Source of the DNA: Prosapia bicincta
Taxonomy: Eukaryota > Arthropoda > Insecta > Hemiptera > Cercopidae
DNA length: 64,000 nucleotides
Direction of reading: 5' to 3'
Assembly (NCBI GenBank): GCA_036971475.1
Contig: JBAIZL010000001.1
Span: forward strand, 151,679,544 to 151,743,543
Shown here: positions 10,560-20,399 of the stretch, piece after piece
How the letters are laid out: each line of letters starts with the position of its first letter
How positions within the stretch are numbered: the stretch's first letter is position 1
Translations under genes and position numbers: made by a program
Notes under the pieces: model-generated
Database searches by the model: none
Seen by the model: only the letters and a program-made list of their open reading frames with translations
What the model was told of the DNA's origin: nothing

Positions 10560-11190
10560 CTTACTTGCTGGCGTGTTTCAAAAGTATCATTTTATTGACG
10601 AAGCTGACCTGCTACTCCTGGCGATTGTTAAAGGTTGCAAGACCTATGATTTATGAGGGGGAGGGGTGTTTACTATAAAATGGAATAAGGTGATAGATTT
10701 GAAGTCTGTGTGGTCATTAAGATATGCTGTTTTTTTGTTTTGTAATGTTTGAATATTTAATTTTTCTGTAATGGTTAATTTATTTACTATAGTTTAATAT
10801 GTGGAGAATATTTAAATTAGTATGGATGCTTGTGTATGTGTGTTGGGTGTTTTTTATATGTGTTGTGTAGCTGGATGTTTAATTTGTGTTTCATCAACAA
10901 CATAAAAAAAAATATTAAACCATAGTAAAAAACTAACCACTACAGAAAAATTTTAAATATTCAAACATCACACAACAAAAAACCAACATACCTTAAACGT
11001 TCACACACACTTCAAATCTAACACCTTTATCTCATTACACAGTAAACAACCCGCTTAATCCAAACCCTCTCCATCCTGATAAATCGTATGTCCAGCAACC
11101 ACTGGCAGTAGCGGGTTGGCTTCTTCAATGAACCAAATGTTTTGAAACGTGCCAGCTTCATAAGTATTCACTCAGCTATGCAATAATTAC
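10560..11190. repeat. Head-to-head PLE end fragments
   Basis: The arm at 10570-10870 (minus sense) and the arm at 10900-11170 (plus sense) are inverted relatives. The outer parts share a GAAAC-G-GCCAGC end (about 11135-11150 and 10568-10590). The inner parts share an AAACTAACCACTACAG-like tail. The plus arm resembles the 3' tail of PLE 1 at 5.9-6.1 kb. No RT or GIY-YIG remains. Confidence 0.6.
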
Positions 11191-11199
11191 TCATAATCT

Positions 11200-12040
11200 T
11201 ATAAGTTTACATTGTTGGGTATGGTATTTCAGAACAAAACCATTGATATTATTTTATTAATAGCTTCTTTTGTTTTAGTCTATAAACTTTAAAAACCCAT
11301 CACATACATTTAGTACAAAAAGTTCTGGAATTACAAAGGATACATTAGTCTTTGAAATAATAATTTAAAAGAACTGATTTTTTGTTTAGCTTTGAACTTG
11401 AACAACTAAGTAATGTGCTTTTGCTAGCAATTAAAATATAAACTTGCCTAAATGTACCACTCTGTGTTTATTGTAGAAGTTGATGTTGTTGGGAGATGTG
11501 CATCAGACGAATGTAGGTTAAGTACTAATTGATGATAATGTTCTTAATAAAACTTTCCAAGATGACGTAGATATTGATCATGTTATGAGAACTGTTGTGT
11601 AATTGGGTAAAAGAGGTGTAAAAGAAATCAAGAATATATTCAGGCTGTAACTCTTCTTCTACAACAACCAAAAGTAAGGCCAATATAGACAGTACCATAC
11701 ATTAATATATTTCCAAGTCTTTACGTGTGAGTTAGGAGCTATAGGTTGAAAATGGAAATAAAAATATAATAAAAAACAAAAACCATATTAGATGAATTGA
11801 ACCAAAGATATGGATTGAATCCAAGGACAAAACTTGTATTGTGTCTAAAGAAAAATAAATACTAATCCAATATTTAAAGAAAATATTTAGGTTACTGTAT
11901 ATCATAATTAATAATATTAAACACAATGACGGGAAGACTAACTGTGCAAATGTTTCAATAGTACAGATAAATACTTTGTAAGTACTTTAGTTAAAATATT
12001 TTGCTTTTAAAAAAAGTGAGGGTAGAAACTATTTTTATCT
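11200..12040. other. Unassigned AT-rich stretch
   Basis: No coding pattern, repeat end or RNA gene was recognised here. The only open frame (11732-11926, minus) is hydrophobic, low-complexity AT translation and not supported. Confidence 0.5.
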
Positions 12041-12084
12041 ATACACTTTAAGGGTGGCACACATAAAAATAACTTAGCCGAGAT

Positions 12085-12485
12085 TGTATAATGTTTATAC
12101 CGATGTCTAGATGGAGATTTTCAATCAAATTATTAATCAACTCGTGCCACATGAAATTACATATTCTTTTTACTAACAAGACTTGTCACACGCCTCGTGG
12201 ATCACTGGCTTGTGTGCGATGTATTTTTACCAATGAGAGTACTATCTCCTCAGGTTTATGGCTGTCGCAATCACAGGATTTGTCTCCTTCTGATTATTAC
12301 TTACGGGGAAATTTAAAAAATAAAATATATGCCATTGAAGAAACCATTGAAGACAAAAAGATCTCGATCACAAACTGCATACCCACTGTTACAACTCCTG
12401 AACTCCAGCCCGTATTTCAGAATATGCTACGTCGCCCTATCTTATGAGTACAAGCTGACAGTGATCACTTTCAACATATCTAATA
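12085..12485 (+). pseudogene. DDE transposase C-terminal fragment (Tc/mariner superfamily, DUF4817-type)
   Basis: A 118-codon open frame contains the end of a DDE transposase. A TCHT motif (from the QDGATCHTA-type second-Asp region, with the Asp itself lost) is followed by the third catalytic region SQSQDLSPSDYYLRGNLKN, equivalent to the family's P-R-S-P-D-L-[ST]-P-x-D-[FY]-x-L-x-G-x-L-K. The tail LQPVFQNMLRR follows. After the stop the sequence still reads like the family's end (QADSDHFQH), so the last codons are frameshifted. The N-terminal half is absent. The exact clade is uncertain. Confidence 0.75.
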
Positions 12486-13024
12486 ACGTAACAGTATTAG
12501 ACTATTGAACAAAATATTAAATGATATTTGTAAATTGTTACAACAATCCAAGATATGTCATAAATAAACAGATATAATTTTAATTGTGTTACGTTTTATT
12601 TATTGGGCTACTTGTACAGCACCTTGTATATTTATGTGACACTTGCTGATAAAAACTGTTTTATTAGCTTAAATCAAAAAAAATTATGCGACAGAAGAAA
12701 CACCTTTAAATACATGTAAAGAGCTACGAACGATTTTTTTAAAAATACATGATCAAAAGCTATGTTATGACTTTTTTTACACAAATAATATTTTTTTCCA
12801 TTTTTGAAATGAGATACAATTTTACTCTGTAAGAAACATAAAGTGCTTTTCTATGAGTAGCACAACAGTTATAAGGTGACACTACCTCTCAGAATTTAAC
12901 CATAGCTTTCTCCTTTTCCCAGTATCAGGGGATTGTCTCTTAACTTCACTATTTCTCTTACTCGTCTTACAAAGCATAGAAACCCTTTTCCTATTATGAC
13001 TATTTTCACAATTATAATAGAGAA

Positions 13025-13062
13025 TAGATTTACTTTAGCTAGAAGCCCTTCCTCAGGTGATG
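13025..13062 (-). ncRNA. Possible decayed hammerhead motif
   Basis: Minus strand: CTGAGGA (fits CUGANGA), an extra A, GGGCT/AGCT around TCT, then AAAG where GAAA is expected. The order and spacing match the other hammerheads in the window, but helix II is short and the GAAA is damaged. No PLE coding sequence is adjacent. Confidence 0.3.
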
Positions 13063-13355
13063 TTTTATACCAGGGAGTTGTATAACCCTATCCTAATCAT
13101 ATTATTCACAATCCTTTCTCACTCTTCATAGCTGACCATGATAAAAAAGCCTGGACATCTTAAAATGAAATAAATAAAAAGAACTATGGCGTAAGGATGG
13201 TAGTTTCAAAAGTTATTTTTAATTTTAACCATTTGACTGTTTTATTAGAAAATGGGACGATTCTTAAACATCACAAGTGTAATTACTAAATTTCAATATT
13301 TAGGTGATAATAATATTTCTTGGCTATCTTTGTAATAACATATTCTTGTACATAC

Positions 13356-13404
13356 CTCTCATTATCTGGCCCTCCGCCTTTTGTAGGGATGCAGTCATGT
13401 CACA
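13356..13404 (-). other. Candidate minus-strand exon
   Basis: The donor GTATGTACAAG (GT at 13354-13355) is good. An acceptor AG at 13405-13406 gives a 49-nt exon whose open frame reads DMTASLQKAEGQIMR, a plausible helical peptide. A better pyrimidine-tract acceptor (TTTGTTTCAG) lies 35 nt upstream but would include stops. Host gene unknown. Confidence 0.35.
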
Positions 13405-14239
13405 CTAAGTTACTGTTCAGATGAAGTGCCTAGATCCTACTGAAACAAACTTTATAAGTATTTCTTCTAAAAACAAAGCAGCAGGAATAAATGTGCATTG
13501 ATTTACTTACCATTATTTTGTTCCTGATGAAAGTCATTTGTTTTTCATCTTCTCAACATGTTTCCAAAAAATTCAGAAAAAGTAGATTTTAACAATATTT
13601 GTTAATTACCTCCTATCAATGTAACAATATTAGTTATATATTGTTGTCATATCAACATTTGTTATGATATATAATACTTAATACTTAAAATATTAAAACT
13701 GAAACAAAAATACAAACCTCTTAATATATGTATATTGAAATCAAATCTAGCACACAACACCATAAAAGAGGGCCCTCTGTTCTTGACATGAACAATTTCA
13801 TATTTTAATGTTTAGTATTTACTAAAATATATAATGAAACAGAAGTTTGTTAGTTATTTTTATGTAGAGTATGTATGGTTAAGTGCAGGACATAACCATG
13901 TAACATAATTAAACACAAAAAGAGAGTTTACTGAAATCAATAATATCAAACAGGAGGCCAACAAACTTCTATTCCATTATAAAGAACATATCACAATATC
14001 TTATTTATAACAGGGAACAGAGGCAAAGAGGGTAAATATCAACTAACTACTTCATGCAATTACCTACATCAAGTAATCATGCAATCAAGTACATCATGCA
14101 ATTAACTACATCTTTCCATCTAAGACAAAGTAATTAAGTCTGCCCACTTACCCAAATAAAACATGCACATACAGAAAATAAGTAATGTATCATGGCAATG
14201 TAAGTTGAGCTGACATGTCAGAAACTATCTAAGACTCAC

Positions 14240-14258
14240 CCAGCTGCGACTTTCAAAC
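14240..14258 (-). other. Candidate 19-nt microexon, copy 1
   Basis: Minus strand: the acceptor TTTGTCCGTTTCAG precedes a 19-nt exon that ends at CTGG|GTGAGTC, a consensus donor. One frame reads FESRSW. An almost identical unit follows 47 bp away with its own acceptor and donor. Confidence 0.4.
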
Positions 14259-14286
14259 CTGAAACGGACAAATTAGTTGGACTCAC

Positions 14287-14305
14287 CCAGCTGTGACTTT
14301 CAAAC
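14287..14305 (-). other. Candidate 19-nt microexon, copy 2
   Basis: Tandem copy of the previous unit. The acceptor TGTCTGTTTCAG and donor GTGAGTC are both kept. One internal C-to-T change turns FESRSW into FESHSW. Retention of both splice sites in a 47-bp duplication suggests alternative exons, but a chance tandem duplication is possible. Confidence 0.4.
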
Positions 14306-14507
14306 CTGAAACAGACACAAAACAGCTGGTATAAGATTATTTTTACGCTGCATCATAAATATAAAATATTCATTTAATATTTTATAACAAAATATTTCTC
14401 TTAACTACCATTCTTGAGTTAATATACTCAATATGTTTGTATTTTTGTAGCTTCTATGAAAATACTTCTCTTATAAATTTCTTGATATTCAAATTAGTAA
14501 AAGTTCA

Positions 14508-14670
14508 CTAAAACACTTGTAAATATTTTACAAACTTGCCTATAGTAACACTAACTTATATTTTTTGAGAACGGCCGTTTGAGAAATGTCTCCCATTGTT
14601 GAGAAACAAACATAGGTACGTACTACTATAGACAAGTTTGTAAAATATTTACCAGTGTTTTAGTGAAAAC
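14508..14670. repeat. Small palindromic hammerhead-bearing element, copy 1
   Basis: Outer inverted arms ACACTTGTAAATATTTTACA (from about 14513) and TTTGTAAAATATTTACCAGT (from about 14635) enclose a decayed hammerhead. The same arrangement recurs at 16883-17018, and a half copy lies at 18640-18740. Confidence 0.75.
14566..14604 (-). ncRNA. Decayed hammerhead, ACGGCCGT helix III family
   Basis: Minus strand: GGGA..TCTC helix II, AAA and CGGCCGT helix III are recognisable by comparison with the copies at 16935 and 18694. Several core positions are changed. Confidence 0.5.
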
Positions 14671-14984
14671 TAGTAACTCTTGTGAAAATGGAATCAACAA
14701 ATACAAAAGGTTCAGTTATTTTTAATTTAATTTTAATAATTTTCCTTCTAATAACCATTATTTTCATATTTTTGCCCTTAGTTTATCACATATTGTTTAC
14801 AGATGTTATAATCTTTACTTGCATAATATTTAATCAACTTTTTGTTGACATTTATTAAAATTTTGTCTGTCATAATTTTGTTAAGTATTCTCAAAATGAC
14901 TAATTTATAGGATAAAAATATTTATGATTCTTGAATTTTGTAGTCCATTACGATTGGGAATTTTAATCACTTTAAGAATAGTTT

Positions 14985-15140
14985 ATGTCTATCCGAACTT
15001 TAAATTTTGTAAATTTGTTAAAACTTACTGAGACAGAACGTTTTCGATCGCTATGTGGCGATCTTCATCAGTGTCTTCTGCTTGAAGATGTCAAGTCAAG
15101 CAGTGACGGTTTTAAAGGCAGGTTTTTGATAGTATCAAAA
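14985..15140 (-). repeat. PLE 2 terminal repeat with hammerhead
   Basis: End sequence of the minus-strand PLE 2. It holds the best-preserved hammerhead of the window and matches 6240-6420 in reverse orientation. Confidence 0.7.
15031..15076 (-). ncRNA. Well-preserved hammerhead ribozyme
   Basis: Minus strand, in order: helix I AGACA (15072-15076), core CTGATGA (15065-15071), one extra A, helix II GATCGC/GCGATC with loop CACATA, GAAA, tiny helix III AACGTT, and C at the cleavage position before helix I TGTCT (15031-15035). Every conserved core base is present. The extra base before helix II and the two-base-pair-like helix III are features of the minimal PLE hammerheads, reported to work best as dimers. 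Confidence 0.8.
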
Positions 15141-15199
15141 AGTATGTGTGATTTGTATTGTATTTGCTCATTTAATATGTTTGTACTTTGTGTTTTTTG

Positions 15200-15660
15200 A
15201 GTGTCTGTAAATTTCATATTGTTCTAGTGTGTTGAGTGTGGTCCTTTTTTGTTGATGTGTAGGATTTGTAGGATATAGTGAATGTCTGTGTATTTGTGTC
15301 CTGTTTCTTTTAATGTGATTGTAAGATGCTGAGTTGGTGTTCTGTTTGTGTTCCTCGACTCATTGTTTAAAGCTGCCACCTGTGTGTCCAATGTAGAATT
15401 TGTTACATTTGTTGTAGGTAAGTTTATCTTACAGTATACGCCTAGTGCTTGTAGTTTATCTTTGTTGTTGGTGCCATGTTGTATTTTGTATTGTAACTTG
15501 TTATTAGTTTTGTATGCTATTTTGTATCCTGTTTTTTGAAATTTGCGGGTTATTTTATTTGTTGTTTTGTTTATGTATTTGTTGTTTTGTGATGTATTTG
15601 TTTTCCTTGTTTGTAGTGGTACTTTTAGTGTTTTTTTTATATTTTGTACCATTGTTTGTC
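15200..15660 (-). pseudogene. Penelope-like element 2: linker and GIY-YIG endonuclease relic
   Basis: Minus strand. A basic, Asn/Lys-rich linker (about 15470-15650) is followed by a frame change and CNKFYIGHTGGSF (about 15375-15425), the YIG half of the nuclease. The preceding LGVY at about 15450 is the GIY half. The tail LHINKKGPHSTH reads to about 15230. The shift between the GIY and YIG halves shows the copy is broken. It lies directly downstream of the RT relic at 15.66-16.53 kb and upstream of the hammerhead end. Confidence 0.8.
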
Positions 15661-16530
15661 TATCATTGTGGTGTTGTATCCATTTGTGTATGCTAAATAT
15701 TTAATTGTGTCTAGTTCTTTGTTTATGTTTTCTGTGGTCATTGGAACTTATTTAAGTCTATGGAGCATGAATCTGAAGGCAGCGTGTTTATGTTGGATAG
15801 GGTGGTTTGAGGTGTTGTGGATAAGTGTGTCTGTTGTTATGTGTTTCCTGTAAATAGTAAAGCTGTGTTTTTGTGTGTGGCTTTTTGTTATGGTAAGGTT
15901 GAGGAAGTTTAGGGATCGGTTGGTTTCAATCTCTGAGGTGAAGTGGAGTTTTGGGTGTATGTTATTAGTGTAGGTGAGGTGTTTTTCTCATTGTCAGGTG
16001 TTGCCTCTGTATAGTATTATGATATCATCGACATATCTGTGCCAGTAAATGATTTTGTGTGCTTGTATATTGTTTGTGAGTATCTTGGTGTTTTCTATGT
16101 GTTGTAGGAAAATTTCGGTTAGGACACTACTGATAGGACTTCCCATGGGTAGGCCATCTGGTTGTGAATAGAAGTTTGAATTGTGGGTGAAATAGTTTTG
16201 CTTGTTGATGGTTTGGAGGATGATTAGGATTGCGGTAATGTGGGTTTTAGGTTTGATGTTCTGTATTAATTGGGTTTCTAGGATGTTGAGAGTTTTGGAT
16301 ACAGGTATGTTGGTGTACATATTTGTTATGTCAATGATAGTAGTGTTGAATTGTGTGGTATGTTTATGGCTTTTATTAAATTTATGAGGTTTGTTCTGTT
16401 CCTTATAGATGTTTCTGTGTTTAAGTTTATAGATTGTCTGATTATTTTGTCCATTTATTTTGCTAGTTTATGTACAGGGGCATGATGTGGTAGTTGATGA
16501 TGGCTCAGATGGGGACATTGGATTTGTGAA
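15661..16530 (-). pseudogene. Penelope-like element 2: reverse transcriptase relic
   Basis: Minus strand. DITNMYTNIPVSKTLNILE (about 16270-16340) is the first-Asp motif of the palm. QPDGLPMGSPISSVLTEIF follows, then HRYVDDIIILY with the YxDD motif intact (about 16010-16040), SLNFLNLTITK and FTIYRK. Unlike PLE 1, both YVDD aspartates remain. Frameshifts between motifs, for example at about 15990, still make it a pseudogene. RT fingers are only partly readable to about 16530, where orientation flips. Confidence 0.85.
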
Positions 16531-16544
16531 TTTTAGGGAGAGTG

Positions 16545-16730
16545 TAATTACTAAACAAAAAGCGGAAATAATTTACATTAAACATAGTATTAAAACCTTA
16601 TAAAAAAATAAAGACTTTCTAAAATATAGGCTATACCAACTTCACTTAAATCTCGCCAACATGATCAGACATGAACTCATATTACAAATGGTAACAGACA
16701 CTAGGTTGTATTTTAGGCCTTTGTTTATTA
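16545..16730 (+). pseudogene. PLE N-terminal fragment, opposite orientation to PLE 2
   Basis: Plus strand: EIIYIKHSIKTL, an in-frame stop, KNKDFLKYRLYQLHLNLANM, then IRHELILQMV. This looks like the helical N-terminal region of PLE proteins upstream of the RT. It begins within about 20 bp of where the minus-strand PLE 2 ends, so the two pieces meet head to head. Confidence 0.6.
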
Positions 16731-16882
16731 AATTAATTTTGTGTTGTGTGATTTTGTTTTATGTATTTTGTTTTTAAATGGTATGAAAACCATTTTATTT
16801 CTATATTTTTTGTACAAATAAAAAAAAAAGAATTTCAGATAAACATATGTAGAATATGTTATGTCATAATATTATTCCCTAA

Positions 16883-17018
16883 AGACTTTTAAATGTTTTT
16901 AAACTTGCCTATAATAGCACTTACTTTGTTTGTTGAGGACGGCCGTTTCGGGAAATGTGTCCCATTGTCAACTCAGACAATGTCAGGCAAGTTTAAAAAC
17001 ATTTAAAAGTGTTTAGTG
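16883..17018. repeat. Small palindromic hammerhead-bearing element, copy 2
   Basis: Inverted arms (AAATGTTTTTAAACTTGCC from about 16893; GGCAAGTTTAAAAACATTT from about 16985) surround the hammerhead at 16935-16974. The flanking TAGTAGCTCACGTGAAGATG is shared with copy 1. Confidence 0.75.
16935..16974 (-). ncRNA. Hammerhead ribozyme motif, ACGGCCGT family
   Basis: Minus strand: helix I GAG/CTC, core TTGACAA (consensus CTGANGA with the first C and the Gly-position G changed), extra T, helix II GGGA..TCCC, GAA, palindromic helix III ACGGCCGT, then C and CTC. The G-to-A change in the core fits CpG decay of CTGACGA. Confidence 0.65.
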
Positions 17019-17572
17019 ATTACTAGTAGCTCACGTGAAGATGGAATCAACAAATTTTAATATTATTCCCTCGCAAAAGTGTAATAAGTATTAAATTTGT
17101 ATTGTATTTTTTTATAACTTGAAAAAACATTCTTTTCCACAATGGCAAAAAAAGCCAGACCTGTGCATCGTTTTATTTTATGTATAAATCTTGTTTTTCA
17201 TTTGATCATATTCGCATATAACATTTTTTTGTCCCAGTGAATCAATGAACATTTCATATATTTTTCATTTATACAGAAGTCGTATGGTACAAGGGATATA
17301 AGCAATTAAAGTAAAAGAACAATTTTGTTAATAAAAAAAACTTTCGGTAAAGTTATGTGCCAAAAATTATTTCATTATATTATTCTATATTTGAAAAAAA
17401 ATAATAACTTTTTACACAGTCAGAAAAAAAGTCCCATTTTAGGATAATGACTGCCAGATTAATGACTAAACTCTAATGTTTTAAGAAACTAGACATTTTA
17501 GATGCTGCTATCGTTGCCAAGAAAAAATTGTATTGAAAAAATTGCAAAAAAAATTTATATAGATAAACTTAC

Positions 17573-17685
17573 CTAAAATTCAGATCAAAGTCACTGCTTG
17601 TAACAGTAAATATAGAGGATAACCATTGTTGCTGAAGAGGTGATTGTTGTTGCCTTGATGAGTTTGAAGAGACGATGTTTTCATT
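17573..17685 (-). other. Candidate host coding exon (Ser/Gln-rich)
   Basis: The donor TTTTAG|GTAAGTTT (GT at 17571-17572) is strong. Using an acceptor ending CATTAG (AG at 17686-17687), the exon is 113 nt and open, reading NENIVSSNSSRQQQSPLQQQ and then WLSSIFTVTSSDFDLNF. A second acceptor with a better pyrimidine tract (TTTTTCTAG at 17714-17717) would add 28 nt and an in-frame stop, so its frame would have to be different. The low-complexity Gln/Ser sequence suggests a disordered region of a regulatory protein. No family recognised. Confidence 0.5.
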
Positions 17686-18279
17686 CTAATGTTGGTCTTT
17701 ATGTATCTTTTTTCTAGAAAAACAAAAGAATAAAAATTTGTGACACTTGTTTTTCTAACTAAATGTTTAAAGCATTGCATTATACTGGATCTTACAAAAT
17801 TCATCCAGAATGTAGCATATGCCTTGCTGTCTTAGCACTGGAGTCACAGTTCTGCACATGCACGGTATTAACCTTGACTTTATATGAAGGAATACACTTG
17901 TTTATATGAAGGAATACTTGTTTATAGTATGTGTTTCTTTAAGTTTACTTTATTGAAAATACACATGTGAATATAGACCTGTAATTCATTTTCTCAATGC
18001 AAGGAATGCATGTTAAAGCATTTTATATTCATCAACAGATTTGTAAGGTGTATGCACAAAATGCAATATATTGGTAAGAAGAAAATTCAGTCATAGATAT
18101 CTAAATTGCATGATAACGACTGAAATAGTAGTCTGTCTTTAGTGAAGGATGAATTTGCCCTTGCCGTAGATGAAAAAATTATTGAAATCCTTGATTAAAA
18201 TTATTACTAGAATGAAAATATTGGAAAGAACCTCACTACTACAAAAATAACAAATAAAGCAAGTTACTTAAGATTAAAT

Positions 18280-18322
18280 CCTTATGTACATTTCGATGAC
18301 CATGTCATCATCATCAGAGGGT
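18280..18322 (-). ncRNA. Well-preserved hammerhead ribozyme, ATGTACAT family
   Basis: Minus strand: helix I CCT/AGG, core CTGATGA (18311-18317) perfect, extra T, helix II GATGAC/GTCATC with loop ATG, GAA, palindromic helix III ATGTACAT (18284-18291) and A at the cleavage position. All conserved core nucleotides are present. Confidence 0.75.
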
Positions 18323-18425
18323 CTTATTACAAAATTACAATCTAGCAAATAAGAAGTTACAAACTAGAGTAATCATAGCTCTAGTTTGTAACTTCTTGTG
18401 TGCTAGATTGTACTTTTGTAATAAG

Positions 18426-18468
18426 ACCCTCTGGTGATGATAACATGGTCTTCGAAATGTACATAAGG
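18426..18468 (+). ncRNA. Decayed hammerhead, right arm of the palindrome
   Basis: Mirror of the motif at 18280. The core reads CTGGTGA and helix II has mismatches (GATAAC/GTCTTC), so it should be inactive. Confidence 0.55.
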
Positions 18469-18639
18469 GTTTAATCTTAAGGAACTTGGTTTATTTGCTA
18501 TTTTTTATTATTTTTGTGGTATTGGGGTTCTTTCCAATATTTTCATTGTAATATATTGTACCACTGTGCTCTTGATATTATATATTAAAATTATTACAAT
18601 AAAAATATTGGAAAGCAACCAATACCACAAAAGCAACTA

Positions 18640-18740
18640 AACACTTGTAAATATTTACAAACTTGCCTATAGTAGCACTTACTTATATTTGTTGAGGACG
18701 GCCGTTTCGGGAGATGTGTCCCATTGTCAACTCAGACCGT
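18640..18740. repeat. Half copy of the small palindromic hammerhead element
   Basis: The left arm (ACACTTGTAAATATTTACAA..TTGCCTATAGTAGCAC) and the hammerhead match the elements at 14508 and 16883. The right arm is replaced by PLE 3 sequence. Confidence 0.7.
18694..18734 (-). ncRNA. Hammerhead ribozyme motif, ACGGCCGT family
   Basis: Minus strand: GAG / TTGACAA / T / GGGA-CACATC-TCCC / GAA / ACGGCCGT / C / CTC. Helices I, II and III all pair. The core differs from CTGANGA at the first and sixth positions. Confidence 0.65.
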
Positions 18741-18828
18741 AACTGATCTCAAGGTTTACATGGGTTAGAATATTAGGGTGGGGGTGGGATATTATGGTGA
18801 TGTGGGTGTATTTTGTGATTAATAGGAG

Positions 18829-19440
18829 TTATAATGTCAAAAAGTGTGTGTGAGTTGCAATGTAATTGTTTATTGAGTATGTGTGTAGGGTGTAGTTTGA
18901 AGTGTCTGTATATTTCGTTTGTTCGGTTGTGTAGCGTTGGTTATTTCTGTGTTGTTTATGAAGAATTTGTAGGTAAGATGTTATGTCTATGTAGTCATGT
19001 TTTGTGGAGTTGAGATGATCGGCGAATTTTGATTGGTAATAATTGTTTGTTAGTTTATATGTTCTTGGTAACGTGCGTAGAAGGACCTCCCTGTCTGGCC
19101 TATGTAAAAACTGGGGCACGAACTGCAAGTTAGTTTGTAAACTCCAGTGGCGTTGTAAATTTCGTCGATTTTGCTGTTGGATTATTGTTTATTGAGAGTG
19201 TTGTATGTGGTGTAGGCTATTTTGTAGTGTGTTGGTTAGATTGTGGGTTTTGGAAGATCTGCATGGTTTTGATAAGTATTTAAGGGATTGTAGTGTTGTG
19301 TGTTTGTATTTGAGTTAATAGGTTTATTTTTTAGGGGGTTGTATAATTTGTCAATCATTGTTGGGTTGTATCTGTTACTTTGTGCTATGTTTTATGGTTT
19401 TTAACTCCTGGTAGTGTTCTTCTTTCTCTGACGGTGTTTG
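18829..19440 (-). pseudogene. Penelope-like element 3, minus arm: GIY-YIG relic
   Basis: Minus strand. A linker with TYNPTM.DKLYNPLKN-like sequence (19300-19400) leads to TGVYKLTCSSCPSFYIGQTG (about 19085-19150) and the tail SKFADHLNSTKHDYIDIT (from 19045 down). The GIY part and the YIG part are in different frames. It forms a large inverted repeat with the plus-strand copy at 19480-19930. Confidence 0.8.
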
Positions 19441-19479
19441 AAGCAGGCGATATATCATGGTGTTGTAAGCAGCTAGCTT

Positions 19480-19935
19480 AGCACAAAATAAGGGATACAA
19501 CACAACAAAGATTGATAAATTATACAACCGCCTAAAAAATAAACCTAATAACCTAAATACAAACACACAACATGACAATCCCATAAAATACTTATCAATA
19601 ACATACAGATCAACCAAAACCCACAATCTAACCAATACCCTATGGAAATACAACTACAAAATAGCTTACTCCACACACAACACTCTCAATAAACAATTTA
19701 AACCCAACAACAAAATCAACGACATTTACAACGCCACTGGAGTTTACAAAGTAACTTGCAGTTCGTGCCCCAGTTTTTACATAGGCCGGACAGGGTGGTC
19801 CTTCTACACACGTTACCAAGAAAATATAAAAGCACTAACAAACAATAACTACCAATCAAACTTCGCCGATCATCTCAACTCCACAAAACATGACTACACA
19901 GACATAACATCTAACCTACAAATTATTCAAAAAGC
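19480..19935 (+). pseudogene. Penelope-like element 3, plus arm: GIY-YIG relic
   Basis: Plus strand. Linker RQIDKLYNRLKNK-like, then YKIAYSTHNTLNKQF and ATGVYKVTCSSCPSFYIG (about 19733-19790), then RTGWSFYTRYQE and the tail NFADHLNSTKHDYTDIT. The first catalytic surface is intact in one frame here. It mirrors 18829-19440 with a spacer of about 80 bp, so two PLE 3' halves sit head to head. Confidence 0.85.
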
Positions 19936-19974
19936 AACTAATATTAAAAGTTACCTAAGATTAAACGTTTGTTG

Positions 19975-20370
19975 ATGTTAGATCAAATGAACATTAATGA
20001 GTATAGATAAAGGGCCTAACTCACCGCTATATTCTTTGCTTCATTAGTTTTATTTTAAATATATAAGTTGCATTATTTTAATTAGTTTTTATTCTATATA
20101 TTCTTATTGCCTATAGTTTATATTAGTGACATGGCTCAAGATGGCAGACTGTTGTTAGTCAAAGGCAGAGAGGAGCTGGAGAAGGGTTGGCGTCAGTGTA
20201 GTTTGTAAATTATTGTATTCTAAATTGTAATTTTATAATAAAACTCTCTGTTGATGATCACATGGTCATGGGAATGTACATAAAGGTTTAATCTTAGGTA
20301 GCTTGCAATAGTAGTTATTTTTTATTATTTTTGTAGTATTGGGGGTTTCCCCAATATTTTATTCTAAAAC
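19975..20370 (+). repeat. PLE end sequence with decayed hammerhead
   Basis: Bases 20215-20365 match the right arm of the 18.2-18.5 kb palindrome (TTGTAATTTTATAATAAAACTCT..ACATAAAGGTTTAATCTTAGG). No coding sequence is visible in 19975-20210. Confidence 0.6.
20241..20292 (+). ncRNA. Decayed hammerhead motif
   Basis: Core CTGTTGA, extra T, GATCAC/GTCATG around ATG, GGAA in place of CGAAA, and ATGTACAT (20274-20281). Helix II and the core are both damaged. Confidence 0.5.
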
Positions 20371-20399
20371 ATTGCACCACTGAGCTCTTAATGTTGTAT

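Larger units (their letters stand above)
18211..18551. repeat. Long near-perfect palindrome of PLE ends (about 160-bp arms)
   Basis: Left arm 18211-18372 and right arm 18385-18551 are inverted copies with a spacer of only about 12 bp. Both carry the ATGTACAT hammerhead end. The outer edges read GAAAATATTGGAAAGAACC and its complement, a sequence also present at 18600-18620, 20340-20365 and 34140-34165. Confidence 0.9.

Noticed and set aside
15348..15853. Plus-strand hydrophobic open frames
   Set aside because: They are antisense shadows of the minus-strand PLE 2 RT and GIY-YIG relic.
19375..19653. Minus-strand open frame of 92 codons
   Set aside because: It spans the PLE 3 inversion junction and is antisense to the plus arm.
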